6,813 bases of DNA from DATLZM01 sp035559315. GTDB taxonomy: Bacteria > Actinomycetota > UBA4738 > HRBIN12. Position 1 is the stretch's first letter; every line of letters begins with the position of its first letter. Shown in pieces: positions 1 through 6,245 of the stretch. The stretch is taken from positions 1 to 6,813 of the forward strand of contig DATMBJ010000242.1 of the NCBI GenBank assembly GCA_035559315.1, in the 5' to 3' direction. Made by a program: the position numbers and the translations under genes. Below the pieces are notes generated by a model that did no database searches, had not been told where the DNA came from, and worked only from the letters and a program-made list of their open reading frames with translations.

Positions 1-3000
1 CCGCCCCCGGGCGAGGGCGAGGTCGTGCTGCTCGCGATGGACGAGGATGGCTACGCGGAGCTGTGCCGGCTCATCACCGACGCCCACACGACGGTGGGGG
101 AGCGGCGGGACCCGTGGGTCGCGCCCGAGCAGGTCTGCGCCCACGCCCGCGGCCTGGCCTGCCTCCTGGGCCCGGCCTCCCCGCCGGGGCGCCTGGCGGC
201 CTCGGGCCGCCCGGCCGCGGCCCGCCGCGCCGCGGAGCCCTTCCGCGAGGCGTTCGGCGAGCGCCTGTGGGTCGCGGTGCAGCACCGGATGGAGCGGGCC
301 TCGGGGGCGGAGATCCGCGCGCTCCTCCGCCTGGCCGAGGCGCTCGGGGTCCGGGCCGTCGCGACGAACGGCGTCCGCTACCTCGTGCCGGAGGACGCGT
401 TCCTGGCCGACGCGCTCGACTGCATGCGCAGGCTCGTCCCCCTGAACCCGTGGAACGTCCGGCGGGTGAACGCCGAGGGCTACCTGAAGCCGGCCGAGGC
501 GATGCGGATGCTGTTCGCCGAGCGGCCCGACCTCTGCGACGCGACGCTCGAGCTCGCCGAGGCCTGTCGGTTCGACCTCGGGCTCCGCCGGCCGCGGTTC
601 CCGACGTTCGAGGGGGAGGGCGGGCGCTCGGCGACCTCGGTCCTCGCCGAGCGGTGCTGGCGGGGGCTCGAGCGGCGGGGGATGCGGCCCACCCGCGAGG
701 TCCGGGACCGGCTCGACCTCGAGCTCGGGACCATCCACCGCCTGGGCTACTCGGCCTACTTCCTCGCGGTCGCCGACATCGTCGCCGACGTCCGGGCGAT
801 GGGGATCGCCTGCGCCTGCCGGGGCTCGGCGGCGGGCTCGCTCGTCTGCTACCTCACGGGGATCTCCGACGTCGACCCGCTCCGGCACGGGCTGCTCTTC
901 GAGCGGTTCGTGAACCACCTCCGGGACGAGCTCCCCGACATCGACGTCGACGTGGAGTCGGCCAGGCGCGAGGACGTCTACGACATGATCCTCTCGCGCC
1001 ACGGCGACGACCGTGCGGCCTGCGTCGCGATGGTCGAGACCTACCGGGCGCGCGCGGCGATCCGGGAGGTGGGGAAGGCCCTGGGGCTCCCCGAGGTCGA
1101 GGTCGACGCGGTGGCCAAGGCGTTCCCCAGGATCGGGGCGGGGGACATCGGCCGGGCCATCGAGCTCCTCCCCGAGCTCGCCGGCTCGAACCTCCGGGCG
1201 GCCGAGCTCGAGCTGCTGTTCCGGGTGGCCGAGCGGCTCGACGGGTTCCCCCGCCACCTCGCGCTCCACCCCTCGGGGATCGTCCTCTCCCGCGACGACC
1301 TCGTCCGGACCGTGCCCCTCGAGCGCTCGTTCCGGGGGCACCGGATGGTCCAGGCCGACAAGGACGACGTCGAGCTGCTCGGGTTCCTCAAGCTCGACGT
1401 GCTCGGGGTCCGGATGCTCTCGGCGATGCGGCACGCCCTCGACGAGGTCGCCCGGACCGAGGGCGTGAAGGTCGACCTGGACGAGGTGCCGCTCGACGAC
1501 CCCGCGACGTTCGAGCTGATCCGGGCGAGCGACACCCTGGGCTGCTTCCAGATCGAGTCGCCGGGCCAGCGGGAGCTGCTCCAGAAGCTCCAGCCGGAGC
1601 GGTTCGAGGACCTGATCGTGGACATCTCGTTGTTCCGCCCGGGGCCGGTGAAGTCCGACATGGTGACCCCCTACCTCCGGCGGCGGGCGGGGATGGAGCG
1701 GCCGACCTACGCGCACCCCGCGCTCCGGGAGGTCCTCGGCGAGACCTTCGGGGTGATCGTCTACCACGAGCAGGTGATGCGGACCCTCGCCGTGGTCGGC
1801 GGCTACGACCTCGCCGAGGCCGACCGGATCCGCCGGCACCTCGACGACGGGGAGGAGGTGGAGGGGATCCGCCGGGACTTCCTCCGGCGGGCCCGCCGCC
1901 GGGGCGTGGACCCGGGGGCCGCCGAGCGGGTGTGGCGGGAGGTGGCCTCGTTCGCCTCGTTCGGGTTCTGCAAGGCCCACGCCGCGGCCTTCGCGGTCCC
2001 CACGTACCGCTCGGCCTGGCTCAAGGCGCACCACCCGGCGCAGTTCCTGGCCGGGGTGCTCACCTACGAGCCGGGGATGTACCCCCGGCGGCTGATCCTC
2101 GACGACGCGCGCCGCCGCGGCATCGAGGTCCTCCCCCTCGACGTGAACCGGAGCGAGCGAGGGTACGTCGTGGAGGTGCTCGAGGAGGGCCCGCCCAGGC
2201 GGTTCGGGATCCGGCTGGCCCTGGCCGACGTGGACGGGATCTCGGAGGCCGAGGTCCGGAGGATCCTCGAGGCCCGGGCCGAGCGCCCCTTCCGCGACGT
2301 GGACGACTTCCTCCGCCGGAGCGGGGTCTCGCACCCGGTCGCCGAGGCCCTGGCCCACGCCGGCGCGTTCGACGGGATCGGCGGGGGAGGGACCCGCCGG
2401 GACCGGCTGTACCGGGCCATGACGACGAGGCCGGAGCGGCCCGGGGACCAGCTCGAGCTGGACCTCGGGGCGGCGGCCGAGGGGGCGGCGGTCCCGGGCG
2501 GCGGGGGGGTCGCCGGCGCCGCCCCGCCGCCCTTCTCCTTCCCCGACTACACCGACGCGGAGCGGGTGCGCTCCGAGCTCGAGGTCCTCGGGCTCGACGC
2601 GACGCGGCACCTGATGTCGTTCTTCGAGCCGCTCCTCGACGACCTCGGGGTGGTCCGGGCCCGCGACCTCCCGCGGCACCGCGGGGGCGAATGGGTGATG
2701 GTGGCCGGGGTGAAGGTGGCCTCCCAGACCCCGGCGGTCCGGAGCGGGCAGCGGATCGTGTTCCTCTCGCTCGACGACGGGACCGGGGTCACCGAGGTCA
2801 CGGTGTTCGAGCGGGTGCAGCCGAGGGTGGCGCGGACCGTGTTCCACGCCTACGCGATGGCGGTGTGGGGACGGCTCCGGCGGACCGGGGTCCGGGGGGT
2901 CGGTATCATCGCCGAGGACGTCTGGGACCTCGCCGCCCTGCACCGGGCGCGCCGGGACGGCCGGCTCGCGCGGGCCCTGCGGGAGCGCGCCGCCCCCGGC

Positions 3001-3051
3001 CTCCCCCCCAGGAAGCTCTGGCACGCGAGCCCGGGGTCGGCGGGATGGTGA
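1..3051 (+). CDS. dnaE2: Error-prone DNA polymerase III alpha subunit, DnaE2 type (5' end missing)
   Basis: C-family replicative-type polymerase that extends DNA, probably in translesion synthesis. The frame is already open at base 1, and the first residues match the middle of a PHP domain, so roughly 80-100 N-terminal residues lie upstream; the GTG at 25 is internal. Counting codons from base 1: PHP remainder to about 200; CRGSAAGSLVCYLTGI near 273-288; metal-binding acidic motif PDIDVD at 312-317 (D313 and D315 as the catalytic pair) with the third Asp D466 in FLKLDVLG; CFQIESPGQRELL at 515-527; SLFRPGPVKSDM; YHEQVM at 588-593; SFGFCKAHAAAFA in the fingers; helix-hairpin-helix about 745-790; clamp-binding hexapeptide QLELDL at 817-822; Gly/Ala/Pro-rich linker; OB fold about 895-980. 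CFQIESPGQRELL and the short C-terminus fit the actinobacterial error-prone subtype rather than the main replicase. The stop overlaps the next gene by 7 bases. Family call very sure; DnaE2 versus another accessory DnaE clade somewhat less so. Confidence 0.93.
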   Translation, partial: PPPGEGEVVLLAMDEDGYAELCRLITDAHTTVGERRDPWVAPEQVCAHARGLACLLGPASPPGRLAASGRPAAARRAAEPFREAFGERLWVAVQHRMERASGAEIRALLRLAEALGVRAVATNGVRYLVPEDAFLADALDCMRRLVPLNPWNVRRVNAEGYLKPAEAMRMLFAERPDLCDATLELAEACRFDLGLRRPRFPTFEGEGGRSATSVLAERCWRGLERRGMRPTREVRDRLDLELGTIHRLGYSAYFLAVADIVADVRAMGIACACRGSAAGSLVCYLTGISDVDPLRHGLLFERFVNHLRDELPDIDVDVESARREDVYDMILSRHGDDRAACVAMVETYRARAAIREVGKALGLPEVEVDAVAKAFPRIGAGDIGRAIELLPELAGSNLRAAELELLFRVAERLDGFPRHLALHPSGIVLSRDDLVRTVPLERSFRGHRMVQADKDDVELLGFLKLDVLGVRMLSAMRHALDEVARTEGVKVDLDEVPLDDPATFELIRASDTLGCFQIESPGQRELLQKLQPERFEDLIVDISLFRPGPVKSDMVTPYLRRRAGMERPTYAHPALREVLGETFGVIVYHEQVMRTLAVVGGYDLAEADRIRRHLDDGEEVEGIRRDFLRRARRRGVDPGAAERVWREVASFASFGFCKAHAAAFAVPTYRSAWLKAHHPAQFLAGVLTYEPGMYPRRLILDDARRRGIEVLPLDVNRSERGYVVEVLEEGPPRRFGIRLALADVDGISEAEVRRILEARAERPFRDVDDFLRRSGVSHPVAEALAHAGAFDGIGGGGTRRDRLYRAMTTRPERPGDQLELDLGAAAEGAAVPGGGGVAGAAPPPFSFPDYTDAERVRSELEVLGLDATRHLMSFFEPLLDDLGVVRARDLPRHRGGEWVMVAGVKVASQTPAVRSGQRIVFLSLDDGTGVTEVTVFERVQPRVARTVFHAYAMAVWGRLRRTGVRGVGIIAEDVWDLAALHRARRDGRLARALRERAAPGLPPRKLWHASPGSAGW

Positions 3052-4397
3052 GCCCGGATCGTCGGGGCGGCGGGCCCGGGGCGGCGATGGGAACGGCGGA
3101 GGGCGCGGTGGGCGAGGGCGAGCGGATCGGTCGTCTCCCGGACATCTCCCCCCTCGACCACACCCCGCCCGAGGGGCCGCCCGAGCCGCGCCTGCTCGCG
3201 AACCGCCCGTTCCTGTTCCTCGTCCTCGGCGAGGGGGTGGCGGCGCTCGCGTTCTGGGCCTACCTCCCGATCTCGTTCTCCGAGGCCGCCTTCCGCTTCG
3301 ACGCGACCCCGCGGGAGATGTCGATCCTCCTGGCCTCGTTCTCGCTCCCGTTCGTGCTCTCCAACCCGATCCAGGGCGCGCTGGTGGACCGGTGGAGCCC
3401 GAAGTGGATGAACCTCCTCGGCTACCTCGCGCTGGTCGGCGCGATCCCGCTCGCGATGGCCGCGACCTCGCTCCCGTGGCTCTACGCCTCGACGTTCATG
3501 GTGGGGCTGGCCGACGCCACGATCCAGCCGTCCCGCTCGGCCCTCACCGGGCTCCTGGTCCCCGCGGACCGCCTGGTGCAGGCGAACGGGGTGCTGTGGG
3601 CGGGGGTCCACCTGGCGCTCGTGGTCGGGCCCCTCGCCGGGGGCATCGTGCAGCGCGCGGCCTCGAACGACGCCGCGCTCGCCGCGGCCCTCGGGGTCGG
3701 CCTGCTCTCGCTCCCGTTCTTCCTCCTGGTCCCCGACCGCCGCCCGGGCGGGGAGCGGCCGCCGGCGCGCCTGCGCGACCTGGGGGAGGGCTTCCGCGTC
3801 GCGGTGCGGGAGCCCGAGCTCCGCCTGCTCCTCGGCCTCGCCGCCTCGCTGTTCCTCGTGATCAACGCGTTCTGGGCGCTCGAGCCGATCTACGTCCGCC
3901 ACGCGCTGCGCCGGGGCGGCGACGCCCTCTCGTTCCTGTGGGCGGCCCACGGCGCGGGGGCGTTCGCGGGGGCCCTCCTCGTGAGCAGGACGCGGGAGGC
4001 CTCCCGGCGGGAGCTCCTCCTCGTGGCCGGGGGCGTCCTGGCGGTGGGCGTGGGCCAGCTCGCGTACACCGGGACCGCGCGCTACGGGGCGGCGCTCGCG
4101 GGCTCGGCGCTCATGGGGCTCGGGCTCTCGTTCTACTTCGCGGCGGGGCTGGCGCTGATCCAGCGCGTCGCGGGCGACGCCCGCCGGGGCCGGGTGACGA
4201 GCGTGTTCGGGGTGCTCCAGGAGGGGACGGCCCTCGCCACGACCCTCGGGATCGCGGCCGCGGGGCTCGCGGTCGGCCTGGTCGTGCCGACCCTCGTCGC
4301 GGGGGGCGGCGTGCTGGTGGCGGCGGGGCTCCTCGGGGTGCGGGCGTTCCTCCGGCTCGCCCGGCGGCAGGGGGTGGCGCGGCGTGCGGCCGCCTGA
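3045..4397 (+). CDS. MFS transporter, probable MFS_3/EntS-like exporter
   Basis: Integral membrane secondary transporter of about 450 residues with roughly 12 hydrophobic segments; substrate unknown. From the ATG at 3045, residues 1-53 are a hydrophilic Gly/Pro/Glu-rich tail, then helices begin at PFLFLVLGEGVAALAFWAYL (55-74). The MFS motif A is visible as GALVDRWSPK (111-120) in the loop between helices 2 and 3. GPLAGG (195-200) lies in helix 5, and a charged loop at 230-260 separates the two six-helix halves. RGRVTSVFGVLQEG (381-394) matches a loop conserved in the EntS-like MFS_3 branch. The start is uncertain: ATG 3045 overlaps the polymerase stop by 7 bases, GTG 3048 would give a 4-base GTGA overlap, and ATG 3087 would shorten the tail by 14 residues. 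None has a clear Shine-Dalgarno sequence, which suggests translational coupling. The gene ends 14 bases inside dinB. The position between two polymerase genes is unusual. Confidence 0.9.
   Translation: MVSPDRRGGGPGAAMGTAEGAVGEGERIGRLPDISPLDHTPPEGPPEPRLLANRPFLFLVLGEGVAALAFWAYLPISFSEAAFRFDATPREMSILLASFSLPFVLSNPIQGALVDRWSPKWMNLLGYLALVGAIPLAMAATSLPWLYASTFMVGLADATIQPSRSALTGLLVPADRLVQANGVLWAGVHLALVVGPLAGGIVQRAASNDAALAAALGVGLLSLPFFLLVPDRRPGGERPPARLRDLGEGFRVAVREPELRLLLGLAASLFLVINAFWALEPIYVRHALRRGGDALSFLWAAHGAGAFAGALLVSRTREASRRELLLVAGGVLAVGVGQLAYTGTARYGAALAGSALMGLGLSFYFAAGLALIQRVAGDARRGRVTSVFGVLQEGTALATTLGIAAAGLAVGLVVPTLVAGGGVLVAAGLLGVRAFLRLARRQGVARRAAA
4369..4374 (+). promoter_or_regulatory. Ribosome binding site for the dinB GTG start
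   Basis: AGGGGG lies inside the 3' end of the transporter gene, nine bases before GTG 4384. It supports this GTG, the first possible start in the frame, which places the conserved HVDLDAFYASVE motif at residue 9 as expected for the family. Confidence 0.5.
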
Positions 4398-5556
4398 GCC
4401 GATCCTCCACGTCGACCTGGATGCCTTCTACGCCTCGGTCGAGATCCGGAAGGATCCCGCGCTCGCCGGCCGACCGGTGGTCGTGGGGAGCGGCGGCCCC
4501 CGGGGGGTCGTGATGGCCGCCTCCTACGAGGCCCGGGCCTTCGGGATCCGCTCGGCGATGCCGATGGTGCGGGCGCGCCGCCTCTGCCCCGAGGTCGTGG
4601 TGGTGCCCCCGGACCTCGAGGCCTACCGCGCCCACTCGAACCGGTTCCGGGAGGTCCTGCGCTCGTTCACGCCGCTCGTCGAGCCCATCGCCCTCGACGA
4701 GGCCTTCCTCGACGTGGGCGGCGCCACCCGCCTGTTCGGCCCGCCGGTCCGGGTGGCGGAGCGGCTGCGGGAGGAGGTCCGGCGGGAGGTCGGCGTGACC
4801 TGCTCGGTGGGGGTGGCGCCCAACAAGCTCGTGGCCAAGCTCGCCTCGGCCCGGGCCAAGCCCGACGGGCTCCTCCACGTCCCCGCCGGGGAGGTCCGGG
4901 CCTTCCTCGACCCCCTCCCCGTGGACGCCCTCTGGGGGGTGGGGGAGCGGACCGGGGAGCTGCTCCGCCGGCTCGGGGTCCGGACCGTGGGGGACCTGGC
5001 GCGGACCCCGGCCGCGGTCCTGGCCCGGCTGGTCGGCGACGGCCCCGCCGCCCACCTCGCGGCCCTGGCCCGGGGCGAGGACGACCGCCCGGTCGTCCCC
5101 TACGAGCCGCCCAGGTCGGTCTCGCACGAGGAGACCTTCGACCACGACCTCGACGACGAGGAGGCGATCCTCCGCGAGCTCCTCGCGCTCTCGGGGAGGG
5201 TGGCCCGGCGGCTGCGGGAGGACGGGTACCGGGCGCGGACCGTGGTCCTCAAGGTCCGCCTGGCGAACTTCACGACCCTCACCCGCTCCCGGACCCTGCC
5301 CGCGCCGACCGACGTGGGGGGCGAGCTGTACCGGGTGGCCGCGGAGCTCTGCCGGGGGCTCCCCGGGGAGCGCCGACGGGTGCGGCTCCTCGGCGTGCAG
5401 GCCACGGGCCTGGTCCCGGCGGGGGCCGACCAGCTCGCGCTGCTCCGGGGGAGCCGGTGGGGCGAGGTGGAGCGGGCCGTGGACCGGATCGAGCGGCGCT
5501 TCGGGCGGGGCTCGGCGAAGCGCGCCGCCCTCCTCGACCGGGACCGCCGGCGCTGA
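4384..5556 (+). CDS. dinB: DNA polymerase IV (Y-family, DinB)
   Basis: Low-fidelity polymerase that bypasses damaged template bases, acting with the sliding clamp. Length 390 residues, normal for DinB. The palm motif HVDLDAFYASVE (9-20) supplies metal ligand D11 and the aromatic pair F15-Y16, with Y16 in the steric-gate position that excludes ribonucleotides. ALDEAFLDV (103-111) supplies the other catalytic acids D105 and E106. SVGVAPNKLVAKLAS (141-155) and AKPDGL (158-163) are standard DinB sequence. WGVGERTGELLRRLGVRTVGDLA (184-206) is the thumb helix-hairpin-helix. The little-finger domain spans about 240-345, with SVSHEETF at its entry. QLALL (350-354) fits the C-terminal clamp-binding peptide usually written QLxLF. 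All catalytic residues are present, so this is not an ImuB-type inactive partner. The start overlaps the transporter gene by 14 bases, implying co-translation with it and with the upstream DnaE2. Any damage-responsive operator would lie upstream of this window. Confidence 0.95.
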   Translation: MRPPEPILHVDLDAFYASVEIRKDPALAGRPVVVGSGGPRGVVMAASYEARAFGIRSAMPMVRARRLCPEVVVVPPDLEAYRAHSNRFREVLRSFTPLVEPIALDEAFLDVGGATRLFGPPVRVAERLREEVRREVGVTCSVGVAPNKLVAKLASARAKPDGLLHVPAGEVRAFLDPLPVDALWGVGERTGELLRRLGVRTVGDLARTPAAVLARLVGDGPAAHLAALARGEDDRPVVPYEPPRSVSHEETFDHDLDDEEAILRELLALSGRVARRLREDGYRARTVVLKVRLANFTTLTRSRTLPAPTDVGGELYRVAAELCRGLPGERRRVRLLGVQATGLVPAGADQLALLRGSRWGEVERAVDRIERRFGRGSAKRAALLDRDRRR

Positions 5557-5557
5557 G

Positions 5558-5615
5558 CCCCGCGGCCCCGAGCCGTCGGCGTCGGACGGCCCGGACCCCT
5601 CTCCCGACCGCGGGG
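5558..5615. repeat. Nested inverted repeats after dinB
   Basis: CCCCGCGG at 5558-5565 is a perfect reverse complement of CCGCGGGG at 5608-5615. Inside it, GCCGTC (5572-5577) pairs with GACGGC (5585-5590) around a 7-base loop. The structure begins directly after the dinB stop and ends just upstream of the TATAAT box. It could end dinB transcription or modulate the next promoter, but no T-run follows either stem, and short GC inverted repeats are common by chance at this base composition. Confidence 0.35.
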
Positions 5616-5623
5616 CGCCTCCC

Positions 5624-5629
5624 TATAAT
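5624..5629 (+). promoter_or_regulatory. -10 box of promoter for the DUF3040 gene
   Basis: TATAAT, a perfect match to the vegetative sigma-factor -10 consensus, stands out in otherwise extremely GC-rich DNA 36 bases before the DUF3040 start. Transcription would begin near 5636, giving a leader of about 30 bases. At 16-18 base spacing the upstream sequence (CTCCCG region, 5600-5607) has no resemblance to TTGACA, and there is no extended TG motif. Strength and any activator are therefore unknown. It separates this gene from the dinB operon. Confidence 0.6.
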
Positions 5630-5651
5630 CAGGGAAGAGCCGCGGAGACCC

Positions 5652-5656
5652 GGAGG
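5652..5656 (+). promoter_or_regulatory. Ribosome binding site for the DUF3040 gene
   Basis: GGAGG lies nine bases before ATG 5666 and fixes that start. The encoded N-terminus MPLSPDEQRILEEIE matches how this family normally begins. Confidence 0.75.
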
Positions 5657-5665
5657 CAGGACCGG

Positions 5666-6028
5666 ATGCCCCTCTCGCCCGACGAGCAACGCATCCTCGA
5701 GGAGATCGAACGCCGGCTCGCGGAGGAGGACCCCCGCCTCGTCGAGCAGGTCGGGAAGACCTCGCTCTACACGCACCTGGCCCGGCGCATCCGCCTCGCG
5801 GCGCTCGCGTTCCTCGCGGGCTTCGTGATGCTCCTGCTGTTCTCGATCCAGCTCTGGATCGCGGCGGTCGGGTTCGCGGTGATGCTCGCCTCGACCCTCC
5901 TCATCTACCGGTACCTCCGGCAGATGGGGCGGGACCAGGTGCGCGCGGTTCAGCAGGGCGGGCGCTTCTCGCTCGCCGCCTTCCTCGCGCGCCTCACGGG
6001 TCGCCGCGGTCCCGCGAACCACGGCTGA
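5666..6028 (+). CDS. DUF3040 family membrane protein
   Basis: Small membrane protein of 120 residues, of unknown biochemical role. It opens with MPLSPDEQRILEEIERRLAE and continues EDPRLVEQV (21-29), the conserved signature of DUF3040: an acidic, probably helical N-terminal segment exposed to the cytoplasm. Two hydrophobic helices follow, about residues 43-61 and 64-81, separated by only a couple of residues, so they form a tight hairpin that leaves both ends on the same side. The C-terminus is basic (RLTGRRGPANHG). The family is largely restricted to Actinobacteria, where members are often encoded near dinB and just upstream of mraZ and the division/cell-wall genes. Here dinB lies upstream as expected, but the next gene is a MerR regulator. 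It has its own promoter (TATAAT at 5624) and is followed by a GC hairpin, so it is probably transcribed alone. Confidence 0.9.
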   Translation: MPLSPDEQRILEEIERRLAEEDPRLVEQVGKTSLYTHLARRIRLAALAFLAGFVMLLLFSIQLWIAAVGFAVMLASTLLIYRYLRQMGRDQVRAVQQGGRFSLAAFLARLTGRRGPANHG

Positions 6029-6033
6029 GCGGG

Positions 6034-6055
6034 GCGGCGGCCCCCGGGCCGCCGC
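6034..6055 (+). terminator. Candidate intrinsic terminator after the DUF3040 gene (no T-run)
   Basis: GCGGCGG (6034-6040) pairs perfectly with CCGCCGC (6049-6055). Two more C-G pairs close toward a four-base loop, giving a nine-base-pair all-GC stem starting five bases after the stop. No T-run follows, so it is not a canonical Rho-independent terminator; such U-less hairpins have been proposed to terminate in high-GC actinobacteria. Confidence 0.45.
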
Positions 6056-6111
6056 GCGGAGGATGGTGCTCCCGCGAAGCGCCGCGTCGGCGTCCCCCGT
6101 GACCTGCTCGC

Positions 6112-6140
6112 TTGCCGGGCTCCCGCGGCCGCGGTACAAC
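6112..6140 (+). promoter_or_regulatory. Predicted sigma-70-type promoter of the MerR gene
   Basis: TTGCCG (6112-6117) and TACAAC (6135-6140) each match the -35 and -10 consensus at 4 of 6 positions and are separated by exactly 17 bases. Transcription would start near 6147, leaving a leader of about 100 bases before ATG 6246. The remaining gap sequence (6029-6111 and 6141-6230) shows no gene. Typical MerR-controlled promoters have 19-20 base spacers, so this spacing suggests ordinary sigma-driven expression. Confidence 0.5.
6123..6134. repeat. 12-base perfect palindrome in the promoter spacer
   Basis: CCGCGGCCGCGG is its own reverse complement and fills the spacer between the predicted -35 and -10 boxes, where MerR-family dimers usually bind. 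It may be an autoregulatory operator of the gene it precedes. Its low sequence complexity in GC-rich DNA means chance occurrence is quite possible. Confidence 0.35.
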
Positions 6141-6230
6141 GTGCGACGCCTTCCCCGGGCGTGTCGGCGGCGACGGCGGTCGCGCTTCCCCCGGCCCCGG
6201 CCGTCCGTTCGACCAGCGAGCGAGAGGATC

Positions 6231-6235
6231 GGAGG
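6231..6235 (+). promoter_or_regulatory. Ribosome binding site for the MerR gene
   Basis: GGAGG ends ten bases before ATG 6246. It supports this start over in-frame upstream codons such as ATG 6063, whose extension would encode an implausible Arg/Pro-rich segment. Confidence 0.7.
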
Positions 6236-6245
6236 CGCGCGTCCG

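Noticed and set aside
63..3044. A nearly 3-kb stop-free stretch in the third forward frame over the polymerase gene, continuous with the transporter gene.
   Set aside because: It encodes monotonous Arg/Gly/Pro/Ala sequence without domains. Stop-free shadow frames are expected opposite GC-rich genes; only the part after about 3045 has real transporter sequence.
3200..3212. GAAC-N5-GTTC, resembling an actinobacterial LexA box.
   Set aside because: The spacing is five rather than the four bases of the known operator, and it lies inside the transporter coding region encoding ordinary residues, away from any promoter.
2850..3950. Long minus-strand open frames, such as those over 2850-3950, 4111-5145 and 5279-6259.
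   Set aside because: They lie antisense to well-supported genes and have low-complexity Arg/Glu/Gly/Pro-rich composition with no recognisable motifs.
6058..6245. GGAGG followed directly by ATG at 6063 as an upstream start of the MerR gene.
   Set aside because: There is no spacing between the purine run and the ATG, the extension is Arg/Pro-rich, and it would cover the predicted promoter. ATG 6246 has a well-placed GGAGG and begins at the conserved domain.
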